NCBI RefSeq assembly: GCF_021130785.1
Contig: NC_060210.1
Coordinates: 181,586,501-181,650,500, forward strand
DNA length: 64,000 nt
DNA from: Homalodisca vitripennis
Taxonomy: Eukaryota; Arthropoda; Insecta; Hemiptera; Cicadellidae
Direction of reading: 5' to 3'
This document shows positions 22,740-35,287 of the stretch, piece after piece. The translations under genes and the position numbers were made by a program. The notes under the pieces are model-generated. The model was not told the DNA's origin. It did not search any database and was given only the letters and a program-made list of their open reading frames with translations. Numbering within the stretch: the first letter of the stretch is position 1; each line of letters starts with the position of its first letter.

Positions 22740-25700
22740 GTTATGTTATCAGCGCACGGAACATCTAAGCGTTGTGATCGTAATTTGTAGACTAAGCTCT
22801 CGCTTCTGTGCTGGTCGGTCCGTCTGACGATTTTGCTTTGGAGCGCATGCGTGAGTGATCGTTCATGCCGCGACGTGTCAAGCTTCGAACATGTCTTGGC
22901 ATGATAGTTGAGGCGAACTTGTTATGTCTTGATCACGTTATTTATTGTTGACGAGAAAACTAATCCTTTAATAAAGTTTGAATTTATGACTAAAAATAAA
23001 AAAAAATAACACTACTCTTTAGTACCTCACAATATGCATCAAGGAATTTTTTACTTTTTAAAAATAATTTTGCATTTGGAAAAGTGTCCAGTTAATAACC
23101 AATATCTATTTTTTTTTTATATTTGAAAAGTGGTGCGACGTAACTGAATTTATTACTATGGAAACTAGTTTAAAAAAATTACAAAAAATATCCACACTAA
23201 GTATTTCCAAAATTTAGTAAAGCTTAAAACAAAGCTAAATCAAGCTATAAACCATATCCAAGATATATCAGTAATTTTCAAAATGGCTGAATGAAGACAA
23301 TCTTTCTGGCAAGATTTATGCGTCACTGTGACATCACTTTTGCCAAAATAGAAGAAATTTCACCATTGAAGTCAGCAATTCTTACTGTTTAAAGTGGTAT
23401 ATAAATAGTGTTGATTTATGAATTGTCAACACGTGTGTCAGATCGACATAATGTTGATTGCCAGATAGGCCTAACCTATAATAACGTAAACATTAAATTT
23501 GATAATATTTTTAATCAAATATAATAGGAACTAGTTTAAAAAAAAATTAGTAAATAACTAGTAAAATTTCAAAATTTATTAACATTTAAAAAAAATGTTG
23601 TTTTCATATATATATATATTTGGGACTTTTCCGAAAACATGACTGTTATTCCAGTTCAGCAAGTAATTTAGTAATAGGTAAAAAAATTATTTTTCTACAA
23701 AACCCAATTGTTCTACATATACCCATATTTTATTTCTTTGCAAAAAAATTTTAGAGGTAAAAACAAGAATGTTACATTATGTTGCTTAGCAACATTAATG
23801 CAAGTGACAAGTTTTATATCTTGGTTCTAAGTTACAATGGCTAACTACTAGTCCTGTGCTCTAAAATATACAAATATGTATGCATTTACAAAATAATAGT
23901 AAATATTAAAATTCATTTTGCACAAACCACTCTTGAAGAAACAATTCCAGGTCTAACTTCAAGTGGAAAATGAAACTTACCACTTGTTTGAACAAACTTC
24001 TCACACATTGTGTAGATAAACAAAACATTTACTTGCAAATAATAACAAAATACTTATTGCAAGAGTCATGTACTGTAATATCCAAAACAGTCGGTGGCTG
24101 CAAATTAAAACCAATGTTGTGACCTTGTGTGGTGCACTTGTGTATCTATTAAATTTGAAGAGATATAAATAAAAGTTCATTTTACACAACTGGTTTATTT
24201 AACATTATGAGAAAAACAATAGATGACTTGGAAATAATCATAGAAGTTAATAGTCATATATTTTTAGAAACATGTGTTTGTTTACATCGAGTCAACATAA
24301 AAGAATAATTGTACAATATTTTAAACATCTGCTTAAGGCACTAACTATTCATATAATACAGCGTATTTTATGATGTATATTTATTTGTGGCTAAATGAGT
24401 GTAGACAAACCATATAATTGTTTTTGAGAATAAGCCACTTAATTGTCAGGTCTCCAGCTTCTTTTATTGTGTAGCTCAAGATTAGAGTTTTTAAGTATTT
24501 TTCTTATTTATTTGGTAGTGAGAGTTTAGTATATTACAATACAATATAGTATTTATTCTTTCCTGGTGGCCACAAATTAACTAATAGATTGAACAAATTA
24601 TTCATTGAGTTCATTTTATTTAATGTACAAGGTCTGTAACTGAATACTCAATGATTACTCCTTATCTACGGCAGCTACTGTTATCAGATTGTGCATGCAC
24701 TATCTTGCTACCCTCCATGCATGCAGCTGTCTAGCCAGTGTTCATTGCATGTATTTACATTGTATTTTCCCCTTAAAAATTACATAACGTGAAAAAGTAC
24801 ATAGTTTTGTTTTACATTGGGGAAAACATGTGTGGAGATTCATGGCCATACTTTTAAAAATTATAGATTTTAGGATGTTAACGGAACACACGATCAACAA
24901 GGGAAAGATCTGAGAGTTCTCCCCTGAAATCTTGATAAATAGGTATTCCAAATAGTATTTTTTGTTAAGACCACTAGTAAGATTACAATGTAACTCTTTA
25001 AAATTACACATGTGATAATGTTGATAGTTGCAATTCCACTAACTATAAGAAACTAAATCAGGTTTCAAGCTAAGTAGTATTAACTGTTTTATAATATGTT
25101 ATTAATGAATTTTATATTTTTTGTCAGTCAAGAACAAAAAACTATTTTAATGAAATAAAATTTTCCTGTTACAGCGATTTCCACAAATTTTTGTACAAAC
25201 CTCTGTTTTTTTTTTTTTTAACTAAAAAGATGCTTCGATTTCACTCTCAGAAAAATACAATGACTTACACAGCACAACTTTATACTTGTTATTTTACTAT
25301 ATCGCACTCAGTGAGTTTTTAAAGATATAATAATAAAACGTGTTGAACTGAGACATTTGCTCTAGATATCCTAACCATTTAAATGCAAAATTGAAATGAT
25401 CACTTTTTGGGAATACTAAGTAAAAAAAACTTAAGTCTGTATGGTTTTTTAAAATCTGGTTTATACTTGACATTTTAATTCTTCACCTTGTCAGACAAAG
25501 TGGACAAGTTCAGCTTTAGTACTTTTTACAGTTGCAAGAATGCCTTTGAATGATCCATTCTCTTATTGTGCTAAATAGACCTTTTTGCAGATACATTATA
25601 TATCACTAGTGCAGGAAAGCTGGTGCACTACATAAAACCCAAAGAAATTCTTGCATAGACATAATTGCCATTCACTGTTTATTGTTCTTGGATGGACATG

Positions 25701-26470
25701 TTACAACCCCCCTCAACTATGATAGTAATGTAATTCAAATTTATATTTCTTTAATCATGGAGTGTGAGACTGGTGGCCTCATAGCTTAGTTATCACAAAT
25801 TGAATATCATTTATTAATAATCCAAAAGCACGTTCAGCTTTTTTACAAATTTCACAATATACTTCATCAGAAGAACTCCATATGATCCACCTGCTTGTTT
25901 TAAGTAATGAATTTTGGAAAATCCTTTATATATATATGCTTTGTTTCCTCAAAAAAAAAAAACAATCCGAAGTGGTAGGTCACGACGCTGATCAGTAAAG
26001 AAACTAATCCTGTCTTTATTTTTTGAAAAGTTGGTTTTATGAACAAATACTTCTCTATTGTTAAAAATTCTGTATTTAATATTTGTGTCAACACTAAGTT
26101 TTAAATAATAAGAGCCATTAAGTTCTTAAAGTTTAAAGTTTGTTATTGACAAAGGAAGGTTTGAAAGGATAATACGATTTCGGACAATTGCTATTGTTAT
26201 ATTTTACGAACAAATCCAACTATATTCTTCAGAGCATAAAAAATTCTGTACAATTTTCAGAATTGGGTAAAAAAGAAAATTTCTAAACTTAATAAACTCA
26301 GACCAACAACAAAGCTTCCTCTCAACACCAAAAACATGGATCCATAAAAGTACAGAAAATGTAAAAAAATCTTGTCATCACTGTACTATTTGAAACAGAA
26401 ACTGTTGTTTTATCTAAATGTTGTAACTTTTCCGTGGTCGAAAAATCAGTAAAAGTTCTGGACTTCGAGA
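22740..26470. other. Gene-free AT-rich stretch
   Basis: No exon, transposase or repeat end could be supported. Short (AT)n runs occur near 23610. A GC-richer patch at 22740-22930 directly follows the tandem array and may be the end of the element that carries it. Confidence 0.4.
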
Positions 26471-26479
26471 TTGAAATTA

Positions 26480-27400
26480 AGTCAGCTGTTTACTAGTTGT
26501 CTGAGGAACAGGGTGATATATCTTGGTGCATCGCCAGACTTGTACTAAACACAATTCCTCCCATAAATACCAACTTTAATAGGGAGGAACTCAGGGAAGT
26601 ATCAATCCTTGGGAAAGACAACAGTCAAAATATTACCATCTGACGAATGAAACGCTACTCTTATACAACACACAAAGATTATGGAAACTCTGAATACTAG
26701 TAAATATACCTTACTAAATAAAAATCCAACTGAAGCATTTGAGTGCAAAATAACTGAAACTCTTGACAAACATGAACATTTTTCACACAAATTTAGATAA
26801 AGATTTACTTATCATTCCAAAAAACACACATGTATGGCTTTCCAAAAATACACAAATCTGGTATTCCTCCCTAGCCAAGTTGTAGGGAAATGTCTAGTCC
26901 TCTTGGGCATCCTTACAACACTTGCACGAAATTATGACTTTTTATTAAAAATTCCAGAAAAACTCAAGGCTAAAAGATCAAACACTAAACGAGAGAACCA
27001 AACTTCCTATCCATGTAATTATAAAACTGTTAGAACTATGCACTCAATGTAACAATTTCAAACCAGAATTTAAAATTTACAGTTGAGGGAATCGTGATGA
27101 AATCTCCTCTATTGCCCGTTTTTGCCAATATCATTACGGAAGAGCCAAAATCCTTGGCTGGCTTCATCTCAGTTTAAAACAAAGATCTGGTGAGATATAT
27201 GGATTTCATTGTCTTCCCTCAAAGTGACACTTATCAATGATGTTTTTGTTCCACATAAACAGCGTTTCTTCCTCCATTCGCCTAACCATGGAGGTAGAAG
27301 ACCAAAACAAACTCCCCTTTCTGGGTGTGGGTAATAAGAGATAGGGACATCCTAAAGACAACAGTTTACACACATGAGCTAACATCTAAATTTTTAATTG
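26480..27400 (+). pseudogene. Penelope-like reverse transcriptase remnant
   Basis: Broken frames read in order. First comes PKIHKSGIP (from PKIHKPG.PLRPIVS). Then ARNYDFLLKIPEKLK. Then PVFANIITEE and VRYMDFIVF (from LPVLANIFMEEFE and RYVDDTFV). Last is MEVEDQNKLPFLGV followed by VYTHELTSKF. The order and the E-E-N-K-LPFLD motif are those of Penelope-like elements. Many stops and frame changes mean it is dead. The Asp pair of the RT active site is reduced to MD-F. Confidence 0.65.
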
Positions 27401-27409
27401 AACCATAAG

Positions 27410-28528
27410 CCGCTGAGTCATTGTGCTGTGTTGATGTGAGTAGTTTGGTTACGTCTACAAGTTGTGCTTTGTTGTTGTGTGTTATCATTACATAGCAATT
27501 TTTGTGAAGGCTGATAAATTCCATCAACGGACTTGCATCAAGTTTAGCTTTCAAATTAAGAAATCACCAATGGAAACTTTTGCAACACTTCAAGAACATT
27601 CATTGTGCAGAACACATGTTTTTGAGTGATATACTCGTTTCAAGGCTGGCAAAACTTCAATTGAAGATGATCATAATTCAGGATGGTCTTCCACCAGCAA
27701 AATAGATGAAATTGTTAGAGCAATTTTGCACCTCATTCATGAAGACTATCGTCAGACAGTAAATGACTTGTGTAGTAGTGTTAGTATTAGCTATGGAAGC
27801 TGTCAAGAAATGTTAACAAAAAATCTAGGCATTTATTGAATTGCCACAAAATTTGTGCCTCGGCTTTTGACTGTGAACTCAAAGATACGTCTGAAAGTGA
27901 CCCCACATTCATATCCAGGAATATAACTGGTGATGAAAGTTGGTTTTATGGTCATGATCCAGAAACAAAACAGCAATCATCAGTGTGGAAAAATCCACTA
28001 TCACCAAGACCAAAAAAAGCAAGACAAGTGAGAAGTGTAACAAAAACAATACTTGTGGTTTTTTTTACATTAAAGGCATTATCCATTATGAGTTCGTATC
28101 ACTTAGTGTTACAGTGAACTCTGAATTTCATTATAGCGTTTTGAGATGTTTGAGCGGAAAAATGCATAGAAAAAGGCCTGATTTGTGGAGCCAAAAACTG
28201 GCAGTTGCATCACAATGCTCCAGTTCATACTTCCATCAACTCAGTTTTTGTCCAAAAACAACATGGGTACCGTTCCATATCCTGCCTATTCGCCCGATTT
28301 AGCCCCTTGTGACTTTTCCTTCTTCCCAAATTAAAAATAATTGAAAATGCATATGAAAGGTTGCTGTTGCTGAAGACCTACAAAAAAAAACACAGGAAGT
28401 TCTCAACAGCTTTCCGGAAGAGCAAACACCAGCTCAAAAAAAAATCAGAAATCCAGTCAGCAAAACAAAGTCAGGTAAGAAAATAAAAATTAGCAGACCT
28501 AATCCAGGAACTTTCTGTTACCACCTTG
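27410..28528 (+). mobile_element. Mariner (SETMAR-type) transposon remnant
   Basis: The transposase is spread over changing + frames from about 27510 to 28340. Motifs are METFATLQEHSL, FVPRLLTVNSK, ITGDESWFYGHDPETK, SPRPKKARQVRS, VFFTLKAL, RKRPDLW and a PYSPDLAPCDFSFF-like end. This is the mariner HTH plus DDD catalytic domain, with the first catalytic Asp in TGDESW and the third in SPDLAPCD. The right end reads GGAACTTTCTGTTACCACCT at 28503-28522, like a mariner inverted repeat. I did not find the left end; the start given is approximate. Frameshifts and stops make it inactive. Confidence 0.75.
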
Positions 28529-28851
28529 TATGAATTAAGTTTTTACACCCAATGAAGAGGGTAGATTTAAATCCTCGAATTGTAGTGTTATACATTTTGT
28601 AACATATAACTGTCTGAAATCCTATTATCCATTTAATATTCTCTGATTAAGACTACAACGGTTTACTTAAAAAGTATATTAAAATATGCATTTTATATAC
28701 AAATAAGTAATTGCAAAGTGCATCGTGAAGTGAACATTATCAAGACGATGACCTGCCACAGCGGTTGTTCATAAGCAAGCTATGAGCAGATGATTTCACA
28801 GCTCAAAAGTTCATCATAATTGAAAGTTTGAGTTAATGAAAAATTTATATA

Positions 28852-30195
28852 CAGGGTGGGCCATAAGTCACTTGAAAAAATGCATTGCGATAGTAAATAT
28901 TAATTTATTATAAAGTATATATTAAATATAAATGTTTATAATTTTAATTGTCATACCAAATATCAAAGACATAGGCCTACCTAAAGTAAATTTTTTAAAG
29001 TGTCCTCCATTATTTTCTATACACATGTAATCTTTTAAACATAGAAGCACATATGGTGTCAGTGATGGCTTTGGTAGATAATTCTTCAAATACAGATTCA
29101 ATAAGTTCTCTTAATTGTTGTAGATCCTTTGGTTTCTCTGAATAAACTTTGTCTTGTACAATTCCGCAAATTGAAAAGTCCATTGGGGTGATATCGGGTG
29201 AACGTGCAGGCCATTCAGTTGTACCTCGTCTTCCTATCCATTCAGCAAAAGAAATCTTTCACATTGTTCCTGTAGTAAGAAGGTGAACCATCTTGCTGCC
29301 AAATTAATTTTTCACAAATAGGTTCTAGTTGTTCGAATGCAGGACTGTTTTCCAATTCAACTGTTACCTCATATAAAATATCATGGTAATTAACAGCATT
29401 AACCGTTTGTTCAAAAAAGAATGGCCCAATAAGTCCATATTCCAGCCCACACACACTACAGGGGCATTTAATTCAGTCTGTATGACTAAATGTTGGTTTA
29501 CAGAATCCCAGTACACGCAATTATGTCTGTCACTTGACCTTTAAGTTTGAATATTGCCTCATCACTCCAAAAAATGGATTTTTTATAAAATGTATTGTCA
29601 GCTTCTTCTCTTATTACATACCACTCACAAAATTCCATTCGCCTGTCATATTCATTCAAACCTTGCAGTAAAGTAGGCCGATATGGTTTCAGCCCTACTG
29701 TTTTTAACATTCTTCTAATGCTAGTTCTAGATATACCAAGCTCACTAGATGCTCTTCAGGTGGATTTTTATGGCGATTGGACAAAACTTTGCGCTACAGT
29801 CATGACGTTTTCTTCTGTTGTAACAGATTTAGGCCTACCTGATCGTGGAAGCTACAGATCTAGTCACTTCAAACCTTTTATTTAGATTATGAATGGCTTG
29901 TCGTAATAATGGCCTACTGTTTGGGAATTGATTCACAAATAACTCTACTACGTCATTGTAATTATGACATGTAACCACCACTGCTGAATAATAAAAAGAC
30001 GATCTCTTATTGGGAGCTTATTATTCATGATTAACGTAACTATTTAGAAAACTTAATGTACCAAAACCACTTCTAACAAGATGGTATCTTCAACATAACT
30101 CAAACATAACCTAATACTAACAGCCGACAGGTTACAACTAGAGTTAAAGTTATACTGAGTGACTGGTAATGTCAAGTGACTTATGGCCCACCCTG
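28852..30195 (-). mobile_element. Tc1/mariner-type transposon with perfect inverted repeats
   Basis: TA duplications (28850-28851 and 30196-30197) enclose ends CAGGGTGGGCCATAAGTCAC, which are perfectly inverted over about 24 bp. The minus-strand transposase is in broken frames. Motifs in order: an HTH start (VELFVNQFPNSRPLLRQAIH), MLKTVGLKPYRPTLLQGLNE, FWSDEAIFKLKGQV, CGLEYGLIGPFFF, LIWQQDGSPSYY, and a terminal PDITP-like site. This is a DD34-39 type Tc1/mariner lineage. Near-perfect ends combined with a damaged coding region suggest a moderately recent copy. It interrupts a minus-strand LINE RT fragment at 30197. Confidence 0.85.
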
Positions 30196-30197
30196 TA

Positions 30198-30404
30198 TGA
30201 TGATTTCTTAGCATTTAATGCAAGTCCATTGTTACTAAACCATAATCGAAGATAGTATAGATCTTGTTGTATATAATTCCACAGAAATCGTTTTGTTAGA
30301 GCGCTATAAGATAAAGCTGTATCTTCAGCGAACCCAGTTAGTTTACCATAAAAGAAGCCTTTATAAAGATCATTAATAAAATTTTTAAACAATATGGGGC
30401 CCAA
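30198..30404 (-). pseudogene. LINE reverse transcriptase fragment
   Basis: Reads GPILFKNFINDLYKG, KLTGFAEDTALSYSAL (FADD box changed to FAED) and LRLWFSNNGLALNAKKS. These are successive motifs of a CR1/jockey-like RT: GPLLF.IYINDL, FADDTAL, W...N.L.LN..K. Truncated on both sides, with the mariner at 28852-30195 at its 3' side. Confidence 0.7.
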
Positions 30405-31240
30405 AACAGATTATACACCAGATTGTTCCTCTCATATGAGTCAATAGTTTTTGGCCAAACACTATATCCTTCATAGAAATGTGATATGGCATCATGTGAA
30501 CCATCTGACTGTCCACGCTCAAAGGAACTAGATTTTAAACAGTTAAGGACATTGAACTGAATGCAACGGCGAATATAATGGCGATCCTGAAATCAGACTT
30601 TATTCCCAATATAACCAGTTTAAGTATCTATAAAGACTAGTGTCATCAGTTCTAGTTTATACACCACGGAACCACAGTTCATAAATTAATTCGTCCTTAC
30701 TTACAAAGACCACCTTGAGAGCCATTTTTGGTTAAATAAATTTAACTTAACTATCACAACTTAATTGTATACAAAACAAGTTCTTGCCAAAGTTTTCACT
30801 AAAACAGTTTATTAAAAATTCACTGGATGCCTAACAAGCAGAGTGGCGCAGTCAATATAACGACTTGGATTGTAGATATTAATATTCCAGAATATTAATA
30901 TTTAAATTATCAATGAGACATCCAAGACAATTAAAATATTTTTTTATTAGAAAGCTCCGAGTGAATATTCAGTACAATTTATTACTAAATTGTTAACTAT
31001 TAAATATTATCTGGTTTGTCTAAAATAAAAACACAGCTCCAAATTAAAATAATGGATTTATTTTAAACCAGCAAAATAATAAGTTCAATGTTTCAAAATT
31101 TTCATCACTCTATTTTCCACAAAGAATTGACAAACCGTTTATTAAATTTAAAAGGTCCTTTGCCAAGAAAACAAAATATTAATCAAATATATCAAACTAA
31201 AAAAATTATGGTTGCTTGTAAAGTCGGTTTTACGGGCGAA
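30405..31240. other. Non-coding stretch
   Basis: No gene supported. A TGGCGCAGTCAATATAACG word at 30842 resembles a retroelement primer-binding site, but no LTR was seen around it. Confidence 0.3.
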
Positions 31241-31404
31241 GATTTTACGTGACAACGTCTTTTTCTCGGTAGAATATTTATTGATATGAATATTATTAAA
31301 TTGCACAATAGGAACAAGGAATTGAATGAAAATAAGAATTGCACAAATTTTAACTATAGAAATATATTTTGTTTACTAAAACATTGTACATAATTTGAAA
31401 TTAA

Positions 31405-32459
31405 CACATTCGCTACCGAAATGTAAAAACTTTTTCGTTAATATGGACCGGCTGGCACACATATGTGCCGGCTAGTTGATTCTTATAGACCGATGGCACA
31501 TATTTGTGCCGCTCGGTACAGTTCCAGTGGACCGACGGCACATATTTGTGCCAGTGTAGTATTATTAAATAAAAGGCTGTGGTAACGATCGGTCTATTCT
31601 TTCGACTTCATTCTTTCATATCGGTCTACAGGGATGTCTGGCACATATTTGTGCCGCTTGGTCTCTCAGTATGTTCACTTTTTCTTCCTTGGTGCAGTTC
31701 AAGGTCTCAGGTCAAAAAAGCAATGACCCAGTCAAATTGAAGAAGAGGCTACGGTGTCATGTTTGTAGAATAAGACAGAAAAAGCGGAAAACAACTTTCT
31801 TCACATGTTCCAGCTGCACAGATGAAAAGGACAATAAATTCGGACTCTGCATGCCAGAGTGTTTCAATGAATTTCACAAGTGAAAAACTAAAACAAAATG
31901 TGTGTTACCTAAGACATTTTTATTTCCTAACTGTTTTATGTCAAAGATAAAATGTAGCTCATTACATAAATGGAGTTATAAATAAGAGACATTTGTGTGA
32001 GTTTTTTTTAATAACATATTCTGCTATTTCCAAAGTGTTTATCCAAAGATCTTGTTTTAGTTTGTACAATACACATAACTACCATGTCAACACTAGTTTT
32101 TATTATTTTCCCAATGTGTCCTAACACAGTTATGGCAATTTTTACTTGACTTTCAACTAGAAAAAGTTTATATTTGAGGTTAAGCCTAAGCCTAATTTTT
32201 TGCTACAGACCGACCGGCACATATATGTGCCACTAGCCAAAATGTATACAACGTAAAAAAAGGGATGTGGAATCAAGTTATACGTTTGCCTAAGGCTATA
32301 AAATGATATATAAATTGATTTGAACAAAGTTGTACTCTTGGGCTACGGTAATGACCACACTACTTTGAGCTGGTCTGTGAGAAGTGCCCAACTCACACAA
32401 TGGTGGTCTATCTTGATGGACCTACCGGCACATATATGTGCCGGTTGGTAGCGAACGTG
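31405..32459 (+). mobile_element. piggyBac-derived TTAA element with six palindromic subterminal repeats
   Basis: TTAA flanks at 31401-31404 and 32460-32463; ends CACATTCGCTACC and GGTAGCGAACGTG (12 of 13 match when inverted). The palindromic word GGCACATATNTGTGCC occurs at 31454, 31495, 31537 and 31640 on the left and at 32216 and 32427 on the right. Such repeats fit transposase-binding sites. Inside is an open frame for only the Cys-rich tail of a piggyBac transposase (31671-31883). 1055 bp; the catalytic core is gone. Confidence 0.85.
31671..31883 (+). pseudogene. piggyBac transposase Cys-rich domain, isolated
   Basis: An ATG-initiated 70-codon frame reads KLKKRLRCHVCRIRQKKRKT then FFTCSSCTDEKDNKFGLCMP and ECFNEFHK before the stop. 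CxxC, CxxC, C and CxxxxH spacing is that of the C-terminal zinc-binding domain of piggyBac transposases. The frame is uninterrupted although the catalytic part is missing. It could be expressed as a stand-alone DNA-binding domain, or simply be a young deletion derivative. Confidence 0.7.
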
Positions 32460-32913
32460 TTAATTAAAATTTGTTATTGTAAATGGTAAAGTTGAATAAA
32501 ACATTTACTAAAATTGGAATTTGAAATTCTTGCTAAACACAGTTAAATTCTAACTCCACACGTGGTGATTGGTCGGTTTAGTTCGTTTGTTTGGTCGCAC
32601 TGTTATGACAGGTTAGAGGTTATAATTTGTTATTTTAAATGTTTGACTAGCAATACGCGCTGTTTCTTCTCAATCGACTGAATTACGATTGATTGCAGTG
32701 ATTTAAACTAATAATTTACTTAACACCATCAACATTTGTCAATAGTATGACATAACCTATAAAATCAGTTTTTCAACTTTTGTGTCAATCTAACAATTAA
32801 TCAATCAATCATAGTTTACGATAATGAAATATCAGTGTACAATTATTTACCTTTATTGTTGTAGTTGTTGTAAATGACGAATCTAAGCACTCCACATTTT
32901 CATGAATAAACAT

Positions 32914-32979
32914 AGTTATCTGCTTTATCCCGTGCGGCGGACCCACAGTTATCTGCTTTATCCCGTGCGGCGGACCCAC
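32914..32979. repeat. 33-bp direct duplication, two copies
   Basis: A GC-rich unit containing CTTTATCCCGTGCGGCGGAC is repeated exactly head to tail (32914-32946 and 32947-32979). No coding sense. Confidence 0.9.
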
Positions 32980-33070
32980 TGGACGGGCATCGTAACGTTA
33001 CCGGGCGTTACACTTTTTCATGAGTGACTCCGAGCCGCAACCTAATTTAAGACGTTGTCACGTCAAAATC

Positions 33071-34829
33071 AGAGCTCTCTTTTAAAATAAAATAATAAAG
33101 TTTTCAAATAAAAATCAAATACCACTTGGAAATAACTAAAATAAAAATGTTCACTTCTTAGTTCACTCACAATTCAAAAATAAAAATTTAAACTTCTCTT
33201 TCCACTAGTTGAACCTTAACTTTCAAGTTTCTGTAATTCAGATTACAACTCTCTCAAACAATTATTAAAGTTCAATTAATTACCAATTAACAATTCACAA
33301 TAAAAAAGTTCCAATTAAATATTAATAAATTACTAAATTTCCAAATTTCAATTAAAGTTATTGACAAAGTTCAACTTTACTTCACTTTTCTTGCAAGTTT
33401 GAACCAAATGTAACTTGTATGATTCTATTATGCTCTATTGTTCATCGAGAATTAATTAAGCAGATTGCTCTGTAGTTTCTATGAATTTAATTTTTTCCAA
33501 TAAAAAGACAACAAAATTAATTTAATATCAGATATGGTAGAATATTTCAATAAAACATACAATAAATTTGGTGCTTACCTCAAAATCCCTCACGGAAAAA
33601 AAATTTAGAAACACAGTGCACTGTAATCAACTTAATTCACGAAAATTACCAAAAGAAGGGTGAAAATTATGAGCTGGCACTTATATACTTCCCCCTTCCA
33701 ACCAATTCTGATGGACATCCGCGATGTTCTCTCATTGGTCCAGCTGTATCAAACTAGAAGAACAATAGCCGTAATAAGACAAGTTCTGATCAATTCAAGG
33801 CAGTGAACCGCCTTCCTAACGATTTAAAACTACCAGTACTAACTTGCCAAAGGATTACATATTCGTTTTTATCCTAACTTCTCACAATCTAATTTAAAAT
33901 AAAATCCCAATATTTCGTTCCCAAAATTTTCATTTAATTTAAGGTTTAATTTAAAAAAATAAACCAATGTAGCTTTAAAAACGCTACAGTATCCTACCGT
34001 GTTTTATCTCTATGTATCCAGTAAGATACATAAGTGTAAATATACTGTAAGAGCAGGCTTAGCCAACTTTTATCGGATCTTACGGACTTATTTACCACTA
34101 CGACTACACTGAGTATCTATAGACAAGCAGGGACAGTTTTCTGATTTTCACCCTGTGACATACTGCAAATAAGGTGGCACGTTATTATAAACAATTATGA
34201 ATACATACCAACATTCCAATGCTGTGATTTGACATTTTTACTGTAGCCTAGAGTAAATGGTGATCTGCAGGCTCATGATCTAGGTTGGTATTATGGACAA
34301 TCAAGGACTGAAGTTTTAGATATTATGAGATGATCATTCCAGTTACATAGGGTAAGCTGTATCTTATTCTACTTTATTGACAGCACAACCATATGTTTAA
34401 TTAATTTTACCACTATTTTCAATTTGTTTATGTTTATAGTGTGAAAACATAGAATAATCTTAATAGTAACAAAACAACTTATTTTGACCTTGTCTGTAAC
34501 TGTTGTTGACTACAAAGTAAAATAATATCCAGATAAGAAAATGAAAAAATATACTTTAATTGTATATTAATTAAGTATGCAGTGCTTGGTCAGTACTTTA
34601 TTTCATATATAAAAGACAAATTTACTATTTAACTTTTACTATGAATTTAAAAGAGTATTAGAAAACCCATCTTAGTTTTCTTTTGACAGAAGTAGCTTCT
34701 CAGATCTGTGTGCGTCCATGGTGTGTGTGTATGTGTAAATGATCAAGAAACATGGCAAAATCAACTTTGGAACAAACAATACTGACCAGAGTAAATTACA
34801 ATGGCAATACATATACATTTTTTACAAAT
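33071..34829. other. AT-rich non-coding stretch
   Basis: No gene. A TATATACTTCCCCC word near 33683 in a less AT-rich patch is the only promoter-like feature and is weak. Confidence 0.3.
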
Positions 34830-34910
34830 TTTCTTGATTGTGGCAACAAGGCAAACTCAACATTGGTGTCGGAAATATAATTAATTCAAAATAGTGCGAA
34901 TCAACGAGTA
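34830..34910. repeat. Dispersed repeat, copy 2
   Basis: Shares TTTTCTTGATTGTGGCAACA, GGCAAACTCAACATTGGTGT and GGAAATATAATT with the copy at 18990-19190, with scattered differences and the same orientation. Confidence 0.5.
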
Positions 34911-35049
34911 ACTGCTAGTAAATGATAATTATTTCTATGGACATTCATTATTTGCCATGTGTATATAATTTTGGGTATAATTTAAACCATACACTTTAAT
35001 TAAAATGAGTATATTTACACATTGAGTGATTAAAATCTTTTCCTTGAAA

Positions 35050-35287
35050 TTAGTACTGCGGAAAAAATAAACGTTCTTCTTTTGAGTAGCACTGGAAACT
35101 ACAGTATCTTACTGATATTTTAAAATCACGACGATTAACAGTAGTTATGATACAATCACATAGGCCACGGTACGGAATGTAACTCTCAGGTTGTTGGGAG
35201 AAACATGGTTTGCCACAAACACAAAATGAAGCACTTTCCAAGTGATCTATTAACGTTTGTGGTAGCGTCGCTTCACTGAAGTAAAGT
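35050..35287 (-). CDS. LRR1: LRR1, terminal exon (C-terminal Cys-rich domain)
   Basis: On the minus strand an acceptor TTGTTACAG precedes the exon, which completes an Arg codon split with the upstream exon. It encodes LYFSEATLPQTLIDHLESAS, FCVCGKPCFSQ, GLCDCIITTV and RYCSFQCYSKE before TAA. This matches the C-terminal part of vertebrate LRR1 (PPIL5/4-1BBlrr), with its CVCGxxC pair, a valine/threonine-rich strand, and a final CSxxCY pair. Four paired cysteines suggest a zinc-binding fold. The 3' UTR is not defined; no obvious AATAAA was checked beyond the stop. Confidence 0.85.

Larger units (their letters stand above)
31241..33070. repeat. Inverted repeat pair enclosing a piggyBac insertion
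   Basis: GATTTTACGTGACAACGTCT at 31241-31260 reappears inverted at 33049-33070 (AAGACGTTGTCACGTCAAAA, then TC), differing by one base in about 22. Between them lie the TTAA element at 31405-32459 and a GC-rich 33-bp duplication. This looks like the terminal repeats of an uncharacterised DNA element, or two inverted copies of one repeat. Confidence 0.45.

Noticed and set aside
30842..30860. TGGCGCAGTC word resembling a tRNA-Ser primer-binding site
   Set aside because: No LTR pair, TG...CA boundary or retroelement coding next to it.
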